A stretch of DNA of 64,000 bases from Blastocystis hominis (taxonomy: Eukaryota; Sar; Bigyra; Opalinata; Blastocystidae). The DNA lies in assembly GCF_000151665.1 (NCBI RefSeq), contig NW_013171822.1, positions 62,001 through 126,000 on the forward strand, in the 5' to 3' direction. Below are positions 9,121 through 20,518 of this stretch, one piece after another. The notes below the pieces were generated by a model that searched no databases, was not told where the DNA came from, and saw nothing but the letters and a program-made list of their open reading frames with translations. A program made the position numbers and the translations under genes. The stretch's first letter is position 1. Each line of letters starts with the position of its first letter.

Positions 9121-11838
9121 ATGTCTTCTGAATTGATTTGGGACGCTACTGGATCGGATCTGAAGGGTCGTTTCTCTCCCGAGCTGTACAATCAGCTGGA
9201 TGCCATTTTCAAGCCTAACAACGTGGCTCTGATCGGAGCTTCGGAGCGTGCTGGAAGCGTGAGCAGAACCATTCTGCTGAACCTTCTGCTGACCCCCTTC
9301 GGAGGAGGTGTGTTCCCCGTAAACCCCACTCGTAGCAAGGTGCTTGGAATCAAGGCCTACAAGACGATTGGAGACGTTCCGGAGCAAGTTGATCTTGCTG
9401 TGATCTGCATTCCCGCCAAGCGTGTCTTGGGCGCTGTTCATGAGTGCGGAGAGGCTGGAGTTCGCGGAATCATTATCATTTCTGCCGGTTTCAAGGAGGT
9501 CGGAAAGGAGGGAGCTGCTCTGGAGAAGGCGTGCGTGGAGGAGGCCCACAAGTACGGCATGCGCATCATCGGTCCCAACTGCCTGGGAGCCATGGTGCCC
9601 ATCACCGGTCTGAACGCTTCGTTCGCCAGCACGATGGCTCTGAAGGGAGAGGTCGCCTTCATCAGCCAGAGCGGAGCTCTGATGTGCGCCATGCTGGACT
9701 GGTCGCTGAAGGAGGGTCTCGGCTTCTCGGCGTTCGTGTCGATCGGTTCAATGGCGGACGTCAACTGGGGCGACCTGATCTACTACTTCGGCAACGACCC
9801 GAACACCAAGGCGATCATGATCTACATGGAGACGATCGGCGACGCCCGCTCCTTCCTGTCTGCGGCGCGTGAGGTGGCTCTGCGCAAGCCCATCGTGGTG
9901 ATCAAGCCGGGCCGCACTGCCGCCGCCGCCGCTGCGGCTGCCTCGCACACGGGCTCTCTGACGGGTTCGGACGACGTGCTGACGGCCGCGTTCAAGAAGG
10001 CGGGCGTGGTGCGTGTGGATACCATCGACGAGCTGCTGAACATGGCTGCGGCTCTGGACAAGCAGCCCCTGGCGGCGGGTCCGCGCATGACGGTGATCAC
10101 GAACGCTGGAGGCCCGGGTGTGATCACGACCGATGAGATCGTGACGGGCGGAGGCCAGCTGGCGAAGGTGTCCCCGGAGGCGATGGAGCAGTACAACTCG
10201 TTCCTGCCCGCGGCGTGGTCGCACAGCAACCCTGTGGACGTGCTGGGCGATGCGCCCCCAGAAATGTACGCGAAGGCGCTGAAGGTGGCCGGTGATGACC
10301 ACGAGAGCGACGGCATGCTGGTGATCCTGACGCCGCAGTCGGTGACGAAGCCGACGGAGACGGCCGTGGAGCTGGCGAAGTACGCGCACATCGAGGGCAA
10401 GCCCGTGCTGGCGTCGTGGATGGGCGGCAACGACCTGGAGAAGGGTCGCCAGATCCTGCGCGAGGCGGGCATTCCGGTGTTCGAGTCTCCGGACACGGCG
10501 GCGAAGATCTTCAACTTCTGCTGGGAGTACAGCAGCCATCTGAACGAGCTGTACGAGGTGCCCAAGGCGCCGCTGCACAGCGCGGACCCCTCGGAGGCGC
10601 AGAAGATCATCGAGAAGGCGCTGGCGGAGGGCCGCAACCTGCTGACGGAGAACGAGTCGAAGCAGCTGCTGGCGAGCTACGGAATCCCCGTGGTGCAGAC
10701 GGTGGTGTGCGAGACCGTGGAGAAGGCCGTGGAGACCGCGGAGGGCATGAAGTACCCCGTGGTGGTGAAGCTGAACTCGGAGACGATCACGCACAAGTCC
10801 GACGTGGGCGGCGTGCAGCTGAACATCCGCGATAAGGAGGGCGTGGTGACCGCGTGGAACACGATCCGCAACAATTTGGAGAAGCTGGGCAAGCTGGACG
10901 GCTTCCAGGGCGTGACGGTGCAGCGCCAGCTGAACCTGAGCGACGGCTACGAGCTGATCTTCGGCTGCAATCTGGACAACCAGGTGGGTCCGGTGATCGT
11001 CTTCGGAACCGGAGGCACGCTGGTGGAGGTGTACAAGGACTCGAACATGGCGCTGCCGCCACTGAACACGGCGCAGGCTCGCCACTGCATGAGCAAGACC
11101 AAGATCTACAAGGCTCTGAAGGGAGTGCGCGGCAAGGCGCCCTGCGATCTGGACCTGCTGGACCAGGTGTTCGTCCGCTTCTCCGAGCTGATCTCCGACC
11201 AGCACTGGATCAAGGAGCTGGACATCAACCCCATGCTGGCCACGCCCACCGACATCATCGCGCTGGACGCCCGTGTGGTGCTCCACGCGCCCGGCACCCC
11301 CGTGGAGAAGCTGTCCTACACGGCCGTGCGCGGCTACCCGCACCAGTACGTGAGCTCCGTGGAGGTGGACGGCAAGGAGCTGGCGGTGCGCCCCATCCGC
11401 GCTGACGACGAGCCCAAGATGGCGGAGTTCGAGCAGGCGCTGAGCGAGGCGACCGTGGCTGCGTACATGGGCGAGGCGGTGTCCGTGGAGACCCGCACCA
11501 GCCACAAGCGACTCATCCCCGTGTGCCACGTGGATTACGACCGCCAGGTGCCGCTGATCGTGCTGGAGGGAGAGAAGGTCGTGGCGCTGGCCCGTGTGGC
11601 GAAGGTCCCGCTGACGGAGCGCGCCACGCTGCAGCTGGAAGTGGCCGACGCCTACCAGAAGAAGGGTCTGGGCAAGAAGCTGGTGGCCAAGTGCGTGGAG
11701 GCCGCGCAGAAGGAGGGCGTCAAGGAACTGGTGATGAAGTACTTCGAGGAGAACGAGGCGATGAAGAAGCTGGCCGCCGCCTTCGAGTTCGAGGTGGCTG
11801 TGAAGGACGGTGTGGTGTCTGCGAGCAAGAAGTTGTAA
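9121..11838 (+). CDS. Acyl-CoA (acetyl-CoA) synthetase, ADP-forming, fused to a GNAT domain
   Basis: A single 905-codon exon begins at the first ATG after an AT-rich 5' region. The order is CoA-binding domain (about 15-150, [15 protein letters not shown]), succinyl-CoA-ligase-like domain with the conserved phospho-histidine segment [13 protein letters not shown] near residue 280, ATP-grasp domain (about 490-715, [16 protein letters not shown]), then a C-terminal GNAT acetyltransferase-like domain (about 735-900, [10 protein letters not shown] as the acetyl-CoA loop). ADP-forming synthetases convert acetyl-CoA, ADP and phosphate to acetate, CoA and ATP, useful in anaerobes. The GNAT fusion resembles bacterial Pat-type proteins. 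No organelle leader is evident, so cytosol is likely. High GC, strongly biased codons and no introns suggest high expression and possibly bacterial ancestry. The poly(A) motif is at 11895-11902. Confidence 0.92.
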   Translation: MSSELIWDATGSDLKGRFSPELYNQLDAIFKPNNVALIGASERAGSVSRTILLNLLLTPFGGGVFPVNPTRSKVLGIKAYKTIGDVPEQVDLAVICIPAKRVLGAVHECGEAGVRGIIIISAGFKEVGKEGAALEKACVEEAHKYGMRIIGPNCLGAMVPITGLNASFASTMALKGEVAFISQSGALMCAMLDWSLKEGLGFSAFVSIGSMADVNWGDLIYYFGNDPNTKAIMIYMETIGDARSFLSAAREVALRKPIVVIKPGRTAAAAAAAASHTGSLTGSDDVLTAAFKKAGVVRVDTIDELLNMAAALDKQPLAAGPRMTVITNAGGPGVITTDEIVTGGGQLAKVSPEAMEQYNSFLPAAWSHSNPVDVLGDAPPEMYAKALKVAGDDHESDGMLVILTPQSVTKPTETAVELAKYAHIEGKPVLASWMGGNDLEKGRQILREAGIPVFESPDTAAKIFNFCWEYSSHLNELYEVPKAPLHSADPSEAQKIIEKALAEGRNLLTENESKQLLASYGIPVVQTVVCETVEKAVETAEGMKYPVVVKLNSETITHKSDVGGVQLNIRDKEGVVTAWNTIRNNLEKLGKLDGFQGVTVQRQLNLSDGYELIFGCNLDNQVGPVIVFGTGGTLVEVYKDSNMALPPLNTAQARHCMSKTKIYKALKGVRGKAPCDLDLLDQVFVRFSELISDQHWIKELDINPMLATPTDIIALDARVVLHAPGTPVEKLSYTAVRGYPHQYVSSVEVDGKELAVRPIRADDEPKMAEFEQALSEATVAAYMGEAVSVETRTSHKRLIPVCHVDYDRQVPLIVLEGEKVVALARVAKVPLTERATLQLEVADAYQKKGLGKKLVAKCVEAAQKEGVKELVMKYFEENEAMKKLAAAFEFEVAVKDGVVSASKKL

Positions 11839-11890
11839 GTGGAGCAGGAAGATCGCGATTGCAAGGCGAGTGTTTTAGTGAAAAACAGCT

Positions 11891-13475
11891 TCATTGTTTG
11901 TTTCGCAAACTATCAAAATAGCGATGGCGGAGAACCTGCTCGATCGAGAACCGCGCGCTTTCGGACACGGCGATCATGTTCTACCCCTCATCACCTCCAG
12001 CGTGCTCCCCACCTGCAGCAGCATGCGCAGATGCGGCGACACCTTGCACTCGGGCGGAATCTTCCCGGATCGAATCGACACGAAGAAATCCTTGGACTCG
12101 GTCAGCTTGCGCGGACACAGCTACCTCACACGCCTCCCTCGCTCCTTACCAGCTGAATCGCGCTCACGCCCAGCGCGAACACGTCCGCTTTCTGCGCCGT
12201 CGCCGCGGTCACCATCTCTCTACGCTCCATTCCTCCATCCAAACCCAACGGCGGCAGATAGCGGCAGTCCCCGTCCCCAAAAGCTTCGTCCACCACGTGC
12301 GCAGTCAGTCCGAAGTCGGTCAGTTTGAACTGCCAATCGGTGCGACTGCCCTCCGCTTCGCGCCGTTTGCAGATCAGAATGTTGTCCGGTTTCACGTCCA
12401 AATGAGCGAAGCCGCGCTGATGGAGCCAGCGAAGCGCGTGACCGATCTGCCAGAGCAACACGGAGACGTCTTCCTCGTTGAACGCTTTCTAGATCCCATG
12501 GAAAAGGGGAAAAAGGGAAACATGCTCCAGATACTTCGAGACGGACCCATAGAAACAGTATTCCAATTGGATGAAGAAGAAATCGTCTTCCTGCCACGAT
12601 GTGAAGTATCGAATGATGTTCGGCGCCTCGCCTGGAGCGTAATGCAGGGATAAAACCAATCTACTTAATGTACTTAACACTTTCACTTCTTTTTTGGCTC
12701 GTTTTCTGGAATTCACAAAATCGAACAAAAAACCTTACAAAGCTGGTGAACGTCGCTGCGAATCGACCGAGATCTGTTTTATCGCGTAGTAGCACCCGTC
12801 GATTCGATGTTTGCACAGCGTCACGGTCGATGAAACGCCCTTTCCCAACATCTACTGTGAACAGCACAACGATGCTTCGACTTGGAGCTCTTTGAAATCG
12901 CGCTGATATCGCGAAATTCGGGTCTCGTCCAGAACGGTAAAATCCGGTTTCTGTAACAGTTTCTGCAGGTTCGAATTGATATCTTCGGGAAGGTTTAAGT
13001 ATTTATTTTCATCGGGAGCTTGAAGCGTCGCTACTGTCATGCGCTCGGTGGCAGGAAACAAACTCGTCTTTTTGATTTCAGAATGTTGTACATCTTTCTA
13101 TCATACACACAAAATTGCAATCTACCATATCCAAGTTTTCGTTTGAAAAAAGAGCGAGCCCCAGAGGAATGCTTCTTTTGCGGCGTCTCTCCAAAGATTC
13201 CAGAAGTGTCAGTAGAATCACGCACGGAGTCAAAGATTTGAGAAGGCACTTCCTCGGTGAGCTGAAACTTAAACATGAATACCAAAACTTACCGCTGGAG
13301 TTAGAAAATCCATCTGCGATAGTAGTCGGATGTCCAGCGACTTATCGATGCTGCTTTCATTTGTCGCGGCATTTAGTCGTTGACTCGTGTCAAATCCTTG
13401 ACTCAGCTGGCTAGAAAACAACAGCCGCCTATTTGCATTTCCCAGCAAATAGTTGTCGCTGTCGTTGTCCTCCAT
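11891..13475 (-). CDS. WEE1-like protein kinase
   Basis: Nine exons with eight introns of 29-33 nt splice to 443 residues ending at TGA 11893-11891. After a non-conserved N-terminus the kinase starts at SRYQRDFKELQMLGKG, matching the WEE1 lead-in, and continues with YYAIKQI (ATP-anchoring lysine), IIRYFTSWQEDD, HLDVKPDNILI (catalytic loop) and DFGLT. The NIIRYFTSW..DD segment is characteristic of WEE1. WEE1 kinases phosphorylate the inhibitory tyrosine of CDK1 and delay mitosis. One intron is uncertain: either 13125-13094 (ending AAG) or a 29-nt alternative at 13091-13063 (ending GAG) keeps frame. The start is 59 bp from the divergent TMEM94-like start. The 3' end overlaps the poly(A) motif of the convergent synthetase gene. 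Confidence 0.82.
11895..11902 (+). terminator. Poly(A) motif of the acyl-CoA synthetase gene
   Basis: TGTTTGTT, 57 bp after the TAA stop. It overlaps the last codons of the convergent WEE1-like gene, so the two transcripts overlap tail to tail. Confidence 0.75.
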
Positions 13476-13534
13476 TTTGAGAGGGGTTTGGGATCCCACT
13501 CATTTGTGTCCGTGCTCAGCTTTTTGTTTTCGAA
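13476..13534. promoter_or_regulatory. 59-bp divergent promoter gap (WEE1-like / TMEM94-like)
   Basis: Only 59 bp lie between two divergent start codons. It must hold both 5' leaders and any core promoter. I see no TATA box. Confidence 0.55.
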
Positions 13535-16500
13535 ATGGACACGACTCCTTCAGAACGCAGCCCACTTTGCATCGAGCAAGCTACGGGTATTCTATCGATC
13601 GTAGTGCGTGATTCACAGGACTCACTATGATGGAGGCATTAGAACGTTTAGTCGAGGAGTATTCAGAGTGTCTGAGTAGTATACGCCAAAATATGACAAA
13701 TATCATCAAGCGGTATTCTAGTGCCTTTCATTTTGTCGATTCGTAGACTCTTTTTGCCTATTCTAATCGTCGAAATTATTCTGTATGTAATAGCGATCGT
13801 TTTGCTTTTCATCTTTGTCCACCCTCAACTTGGCTCTTCGAGCTCCGAGTTTCGAATTGAGATCATCATCATTCTTCCAATCCTATTTTTGTTTTGTGAC
13901 TGGAAGCTCTTTCAGGAGTGGTTCGACAAACGGCGCTGTCTCCGCCGCTACGACGCGATTCTCTCCCAGCTCATGTATTTTCTCGCTGCTTTCTGCAATA
14001 ACCTATTCCAGCTCCATTCGCGACTCCCCCTCCTCCTGGCGTGATCTCTCCGTCGAATTCGAAGAAGGCGAGGTCCAATACGTCTATGTATACCGCGACG
14101 AGCGCTGGCTTCGCTGGCCACTGTACTCCCCATTGCGATGTTGCCATTGAGTCTCCTCGTAGTGGAATCGGACGTAATCTGTTTCCCCTCGCTCCAGTCG
14201 GTCTACGACAACTCCTTCGTGGCCTGCACCCCCATCGGCGAGCGTTCCTCCACCCACAACTCTCCGCTCATCTCCTCCTCCGACCGTTTCGTCCACGAAA
14301 ACCCGTCCAGCGGGCTCTTCCTCGTGACGCAGACCCCGCTCCCCGTGTTCATCCGCAGCTCCGTGGGGATGAGCAACGTCCACTCGTCTTCGTTCTTCGG
14401 ATTGAAGAGCTGGGAGACGTTTTGGAATCGATTTAGCGGCTGGCTGCACCTCCATTCGCGGCCCGCCGCTGCCGAAAGCGACGTGGACTCCAAGATTCTG
14501 AACTACTCCGCGTACCGCAAGCTCTTCGTGTCGATCTCGCGCGTGTGCACCATCGTCACGTGGATCGCCTCGCTGGGAATCTTCCTTCTCCACTTCCCCT
14601 CGTTCCGCATTCCCGATTTCCGCATGATTTTGGTCACCTTTCTGCTCTGTCCGCTCGCCCTCACCGTCCTCGAGACGCTCTACGAGGCGCTCTATCTCGC
14701 TCGCACGCGCGCCTGCTGGACCTTCCTCCGCGTACGCGGCCTGGGCGTCGACGAGGCTCATCGGTAGGCGCACGAGACCGCGTCGATCCCGGGACATCGC
14801 GAATTGATCCACGCTTTCCGCGTTTATCAGCGGAACTCGCTGGATTTGTGCCGATTTTTGGAAGGCCGTGAGGCGTAGCATCGCGTCCGCGGCGTTGCTG
14901 TCGCTCCCTCACTGCACCAACTTCAATGTGCTCACGAAGAACGTCGTTTGCCGCGATTATCCGTCGGTGGGAGCGCGGAAGGGCGGTGATAAAGGATAGG
15001 TCACGAGCTTCTTCACTGCGCAGAAGCGACGAGCCAGTAGGACGAAACCCCCGGTGGTGAATAGGCCAATCGACGATCATTCTATCGAATTTCGATGATT
15101 CCACGAAGCCGAAGAATAAGGCGACATATGAGCTGACCATGACCCCATTATACCACGCGAAGGGGCGTTTCAATTTCTATGATAATTCGTGGAAGAAGAA
15201 GCTGAACACGTTGAAACCGTCGGGATTGCTGACCCTAATTATGGGGTGCAATATTGAGGGTCTTATGTGAGAACATGTCCCTAATTGCTAGATATTCCAA
15301 TCAAAGAGCCAGCTCCCGATGAGGACATTTTGGTGAAATTGAGCCAATATTTGATGCAGCTGACCAACAACTATTACCGAGAAGTAGATTTTTGGAATTC
15401 CATAAATCCAGACTTTTTTCGAAATCGCCGATTTGATCGGGTTTCTCCGCGAAGACTTGAATTCGCAGTACCTTTTCAGCCATGTGAACGTGCTCAACCA
15501 AGAAAGCGTGGGATCCCCCACCTCCGAGAATGCGTTTCAGAGCATGCAGTTCAAAATGGGGGGCGTTTCGTTCTGCAAAGCGTATCTTTTCTGCTTGAAA
15601 ACGATGGAGAACTCCCTGGACGTTCTGTTCATCGGGAATATTGTTTCGATTTGTGTTCCGCATGACCAAGCAGGACTTCCTTCTGCCCTATCTGAAGTTC
15701 ATCTGGACCGGCCATCACTTGAAACCCCTCACGGAGGAGTTTCGGAACTCCATTTTGGCGCTCAAAGCGAAGAACGAGCAGCAATTCATCCCCACCTTTT
15801 TGATTGGCCACAATTCCTTGCCCATTCCCGCGGATTGGGACACGGCCGCAACCGCGGAACTGCGTCCCTTGAAGAATGGCAGTCTGTACGTGACCATGAA
15901 GAACAATAATCCATCGAAGGTACCCTAATTGGAACACAATTGACCCAATTAGTTGGTGAAGGAATTGTTGAAAGAGTCCCATTTCTTGTCCTTAATGAGC
16001 GTCGATGATGTGATTAAGGTACCATTGGATGGGCGTTTCAAGGGCAGGAACAATTACCGGTCATGATCGAACAAATGTCCCAATTAGGAATCCGTTATGT
16101 GTACTACAGTCCCTATAATTATCGTCATTCGCGTAAATTAGCGGCGAAAATGGGACTGGACACGGGATGGAATACGGCCATCTCATTAAGCGACAATTGT
16201 GATGGTATGTCCCAATTGCTGTTTTTGGTTTGTTTTTATTGATTAGATGAGGGGTTGGAGTGGGAGTCCTTCGCGCAGCTGCCCCACGGCGTGGAACAAA
16301 TTAAGGAACACATTCTCACGCAGGACAATGTGCCACTTTTAGTCCATATTTACACACATGCGTAGGCGTTTCATCGGGCGTTTCATCGATAGAACGATCG
16401 GGTCGATCGTGAGCTTAATGGAGGTGATGACGGAATGGGGAGAGGGCGTTATTTCTGTGTGTAATTCGTCGTTTCCTCGAATTATGGATGTGCACAAAAA

Positions 16501-17840
16501 AGTACCGACTTTTGTCATTCCAAAAATAGTCCCGATTATTGATATCGATGAACCAGTTCGCTCCGTTTGTGATGTGCGGAGGGGAGCTGAAGAGTACCGA
16601 GTTTAACGGTAGGATGGCGAGAAACGGGGAATCATGCATTAGAACCCGACGAAACGTGGAAACAGGGAAACATTGGAAGCAATGAACGCTTTCGGTTCTA
16701 CACGTCGACGAATCAAAACAAGCGGATTTTCCACATTAACGAATTAATCAATTCCACCTTTGGTCCCTATTTGTTAAGGGCCCATAATGCATAGCATCGC
16801 TCCATATTGATAACCGTACCAATCTCTCCATTGTTCCGGTGTTCTTCAATGAATGCAAAATCCTGGACAACAACATCGATAACATGCTGTTAGTGGGCGT
16901 TTCGGCCATTTATGCGACCAATGTTTGCATGCTGTTTAGTTGGCTGGTCAATTTCCCGCCTATTTTTGGATGTACAAAATCGGGGGTATTTTTGTTATGT
17001 AGCTGGATTTTTGTATGTGTGTCTGTTTCTGGCACTTCCAATCATCTCGCTGAACTTGTTCACGGCGGAACCTGAGGTCAGCGATTCGCATCTTTTCAAA
17101 CTTCTGCCCTGGAAGCCGCTCAGCCACGTTTTCTTTTTTCTCTTTTTAATGAAACGTCAGGGAGAAACGTTGAGCGTTCCCCGCGCTTTTTCGCTTCGCC
17201 ACGTGATTCGTCTGATTTTGATGTGTCTGATTTTGATTGTCATTTATTGGGTCACGTGGTTCTTCCAGATCCGAAATATCCCCGAATTCCGGAATGTCCA
17301 AATTCTGACCTTTTTCTGGAATCAAGATGTAACGAGGTTGTTTGTTAGGGTTAAAATCCAGATTCTGCAGTGGCTGAACGGCGAATCGGATGGCGTTTCG
17401 TTGATAAAGAACACGACGGATTTGTTTATGACAATTATCTTTGAGATTTTTGTGTTTGTTCTTTGTGTGATGCTCCTCAACCGGAATTCCAATATTCTCC
17501 ACAATTTCCACCAGCCCAACATGCGGAGCTTAGTGTTCTCTTTTGTGACCATTTTGCTTCTGACCGTTTCCTTTTGATGGGAGTTTCATTGTAGTGGGTG
17601 GTGGGAGAAGTCCGGTGCTTCCTCATGTTCCAAACGACCATGATCGTCTCTGTGAAATGGTGGCTGTGGCTGCTGGTCGGTCTCTGTGGGGTGTTTTATT
17701 TTTAGGAGATCGGGTTTGTGGGGATTTTGGTCGTGGTGGACGGGTTTTTGTTAAAGGGAGAGAACCAGGTGACCGAGGAAACCAATCAGATCTATCGGTG
17801 GAACTTCGATACGCGGTTGGGAATGTGGTCTCCGGAATAG
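13535..17840 (+). CDS. TMEM94-like multi-pass protein (P-type ATPase relative)
   Basis: A gene of roughly 20 short exons and about 1.2 thousand residues. Similarity to TMEM94 (KIAA0195; ER magnesium transporter in animals) is spread over its length: VYRDERWLRWPL then VESDVICFPS near the N-terminus, FEIADLIGFLREDL in the middle, GIRYVYYSPYNYRHSRKLA and KMGLDTGWNTAISLS in the hinge-like part, then paired membrane helices and the conserved C-terminal FDTRLGMWSPE. These match a degenerate P-type ATPase in which the phosphorylated DKTG motif is not evident, as in animal TMEM94. Verified introns include 13587-13618 and 13713-13746, plus one of 29 nt ending GAG near 14111. It ends at TAG 17838-17840, with the motif TGTTTGTT at 17857-17864. 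Ion specificity is unknown. Confidence 0.82.
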
Positions 17841-18149
17841 TTTTGTTTAGAAGGATTGTTTGTTGGATACTGGAAGAAGGGGGATGTGATTGGAACTCTT
17901 TAGTTGCCTCTGCTCATGGTATGAAGCTGGTAAATCACTTAAATTTATTAATTAATTAATTAATTAATTTATAACTTTTATCAAACGTTAAATCGCAAAA
18001 ATGTTAGAATACTGTTAGGTTACCCGCGGTTCTCAGTTGGAAATGCTTTCTTACGTAACATCCATCCATACGACGTAATACAATTTCTCCTATTTTTATC
18101 TCTTTGTTTATTTCCTAATCCATCGTTTCCCTCGATATTCCACAGAAAA
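17841..18149. other. Intergenic region with TAAT tandem repeat
   Basis: Between TMEM94-like and the SDR gene. Besides the poly(A) motif it holds a run of about five TTAA/TAAT tetranucleotide units at 17946-17972. No ORF here looks coding. Confidence 0.6.
17857..17864 (+). terminator. Poly(A) motif of the TMEM94-like gene
   Basis: TGTTTGTT, 17 bp after the stop TAG at 17838-17840. Confidence 0.75.
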
Positions 18150-19281
18150 ATGGAAACTCTAAGTTCTATTTTATCAATTCCTATCCGAATTATATCTACA
18201 GTGCTCTCACTTCCCATCATCCTCTTTGGAAGCCTCTACGATCTCTTCTTTAAGAAACTTCCAGATGAGCCGCATACGATTCTTGTCACAGGTGCTAGTT
18301 CCGGAATTTGTAGAGAAGTGGCGATTCAATACGCGAAACCGGTAATTGGTGAGTGAACGGATCAATCTTAGGGCGTAACACTTTTCCTGGTTGCGAGAAA
18401 CGTGGAGAGACTGAATGCGACCGCTGAAATCATCCGAGCAAAGGGTGCAACCGTTTTTGTTGCTTCGATCGATGCAACGGACGAAGAAAAGATGAGAAAG
18501 TATATTCAAGAGCAGGATGCAAAATACAAGGTGATGTTTACGATTCCTGTTTGACTCTAGCTAGACCTCGTTATTGCAGGTGTGGGTATTGTAACTCCCG
18601 CGAATGCATGCTCGATGAAGTTGTCCGATGTACTCTTATCGACCTTCCTTTATTTCTCATAGTTGTTTGATTTGATTATCAACACGAACATTAATTCCTG
18701 CAAAAATGCTGTGCTTCCTGTGATCGATTCGTTCCGAGAGCGTCGTCATGGTCAAATCTGTATTTTGTCTTCTGTGGCTGGACTGGGAATGAATTTCATC
18801 AGTCCGATGTATTCTTCCACCAAAATGGCCAACTTTGCCTTCGGAGAAGGTATTCTTTGTGTAGCCAAGGTAATGTCCAGCTCTTCGGTGCATGCTCTAT
18901 CCATACGGTGTTTTCGTGAATCTCGTCTGTCCTGGTATACTTCAAATATAAAATACGAGAGTCTAGGATATACAGACACGCCTATTTTGGACACGAATAC
19001 CGGGAAAAATGCTTCGTACATTTTGAAAGTGGAGGACGTGGCAGCGACGATCATCGATGGTTTAAAACACGATTACAGCGTGATTGAGTGCAATATGGTG
19101 TAGGGAATGGCGGGAAAGGTTCATAAGTTATAACTTGGCAACGTCGTTTTTGGTACGCGATATGACGAAGTTGGCGCGGGATTATCTGTACCGGATGATT
19201 ATTCCGATCGCGAAGCGACGCGGCATGTTCACGAACGAATATCCCTGTCTGGAGGACATTTACAAGCGCAAAGCCGAGTGA
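18150..19281 (+). CDS. Short-chain dehydrogenase/reductase, probably ER membrane
   Basis: Six introns of 30-33 nt splice to one SDR chain. A hydrophobic N-terminus (SIPIRIISTVLSLPIILFG) precedes the NAD(P)-binding motif ILVTGASSGICREVA; the usual third glycine of TGxxxGxG is Cys here. The catalytic set is visible: Asn in INTNINS, Ser in CILSSVAG, and YSSTK for Tyr and Lys. After splicing, VFVNLVCPGYTDTPI gives the post-catalytic PG loop. The last five residues KRKAE fit a KxKxx retrieval signal, agreeing with an ER location such as that of 3-ketodihydrosphingosine reductase or other lipid-acting SDRs. The substrate cannot be told. An intron at about 19089-19119 (31 nt, ending AAG) is required to keep frame. 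It is convergent with the next gene, whose mRNA likely ends 24 bp beyond this stop. Confidence 0.83.
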
Positions 19282-19292
19282 AGAAGGAGTCC

Positions 19293-19300
19293 AACAAACA
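19293..19300 (-). terminator. Poly(A) motif creating the stop of the L7Ae-like gene
   Basis: TGTTTGTT on the minus strand. The four bases CCCC separate it from T 19305, which becomes the T of TAA on polyadenylation. Confidence 0.8.
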
Positions 19301-19304
19301 GGGG

Positions 19305-20193
19305 AATGAAAGCGAAATAAAATGTTTTTGCGGAGTTTTTGTTTCAGAGACACACGAGGCGGTTCCACGTTTGGTTCCACGTTTGGTTCCACTTGGGTTG
19401 GTTCTGTGGGTTGGGTCACCGATGCTTCTACTGGGGTTTCCACGGTTTCCACGGTTTCCACATTATGATTCAACGGGGAATTCTCGATTTCCTGCACGAT
19501 TTCCCTCACATCCTCCCTCGGTTTCTCCAGTTTCTCCGATTTCTCCGATTTCCACACCGGTGCATTCCACGGATGACAACGCATCCAATCCGTAACCTGG
19601 ATTCGGTTCTCCATCACGCGCCGGCGTTTCGCCATTCGGTCGGCGTGTCCTTGTCGTTCTGGGCGTTTCGTTTTATCATTCCCGCGGGGAAGAGGCGGAG
19701 CGGAGCGCGGCAAGGCGAAGGAAAAGGAAAGATGCGGTGTGGCCGCGTAATACTGTTCCAATTGGAGTAATCGACTCACTGCGCTGCGAGAAGATGGGAG
19801 TTTCTACGTTTCCACGATTGAGGAGGGAGTACGTGTGTGATGCCAAAGCAAAGAACGCGGGAAGTGGAAGCGCGGGAATTGTTAAAATAGCGGGAAAGTT
19901 CCCGCGGGGAGTTTTTGAGGGGGATGATTGGAACTTGCTGCTTCCAACAAGTAAAGAGAAAGCTGCTGATCAGAGCTTGGGTTCTAAATGAAAATAAACA
20001 ATTGAACACACTTGTTTGATATGTTAATGACTAAAAGACGGAGGTTGTGCCGGGAAAGCTCGCGGAAGCATTCGTTCATGCCACGAACCACGAGGGGACT
20101 TTCCTTTCGTTTATAATCCACACCATATTTGTTGTGATAACCCTACATACATAAATCAGAACCAAACAATCATACAGACACTGGCTCCGTCAT
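19305..20193 (-). CDS. L7Ae/Rpp38-like RNA-binding protein without an encoded stop
   Basis: Exons 20193-20176, 20142-20012, 19983-19833 and 19803-19305 (introns 33, 28 and 29 nt) give 266 codons. The first half is an L7Ae/L30e-type fold (LVVRGMNECFRELSRHNLRL, then QQVPIIPLKNSPREL and VLCFGITH), closest in pattern to the RNase P/MRP subunit Rpp38 or SBP2; these bind kink-turn RNAs. The second half is basic and low-complexity ([21 protein letters not shown]). No in-frame stop occurs before TGTTTGTT at 19300-19293. Cleavage after the T at 19305, four bases before the motif, followed by A residues would make TAA right after a His codon. Exact RNA partner is unknown. Confidence 0.68.
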
Positions 20194-20518
20194 TATTTTC
20201 CTCTTGGTTGTTTCCTTTGACCATTTGCATTGTTCTTTATCTGCAATGAACTCGGGAGCAAAATCGCTACGGAATATTCACACCATTCCCAATTTATACT
20301 TTGTTAATATATTTTTTAGTTCTCTTTCTTCCTCCTTGGTCAAATTTGTTCTAAAAATAGTTTCCCATTCAACAATTTCTACATTTCGAATGACAATGGT
20401 TTCTCTACAACATCCAATAATTGCAATGATGAACGAAACATGTTTGATCAACTATAGAAAAACAATTGTTTTTTTGGAATTTTGTAGATATGGCTTTTTA
20501 TATGGTAATATATAGGGA
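20194..20518. other. Divergent intergenic region (L7Ae-like / AAR2)
   Basis: 325 bp, AT-rich. A 103-codon plus-strand ORF is present but has a non-ATG start and low-complexity sequence, so I do not call it. Confidence 0.45.

Noticed and set aside
9748-11529. 593-codon minus-strand ORF
   Set aside because: Antisense of the GC-rich acyl-CoA synthetase; the strong codon bias of the real gene leaves the opposite frame open.
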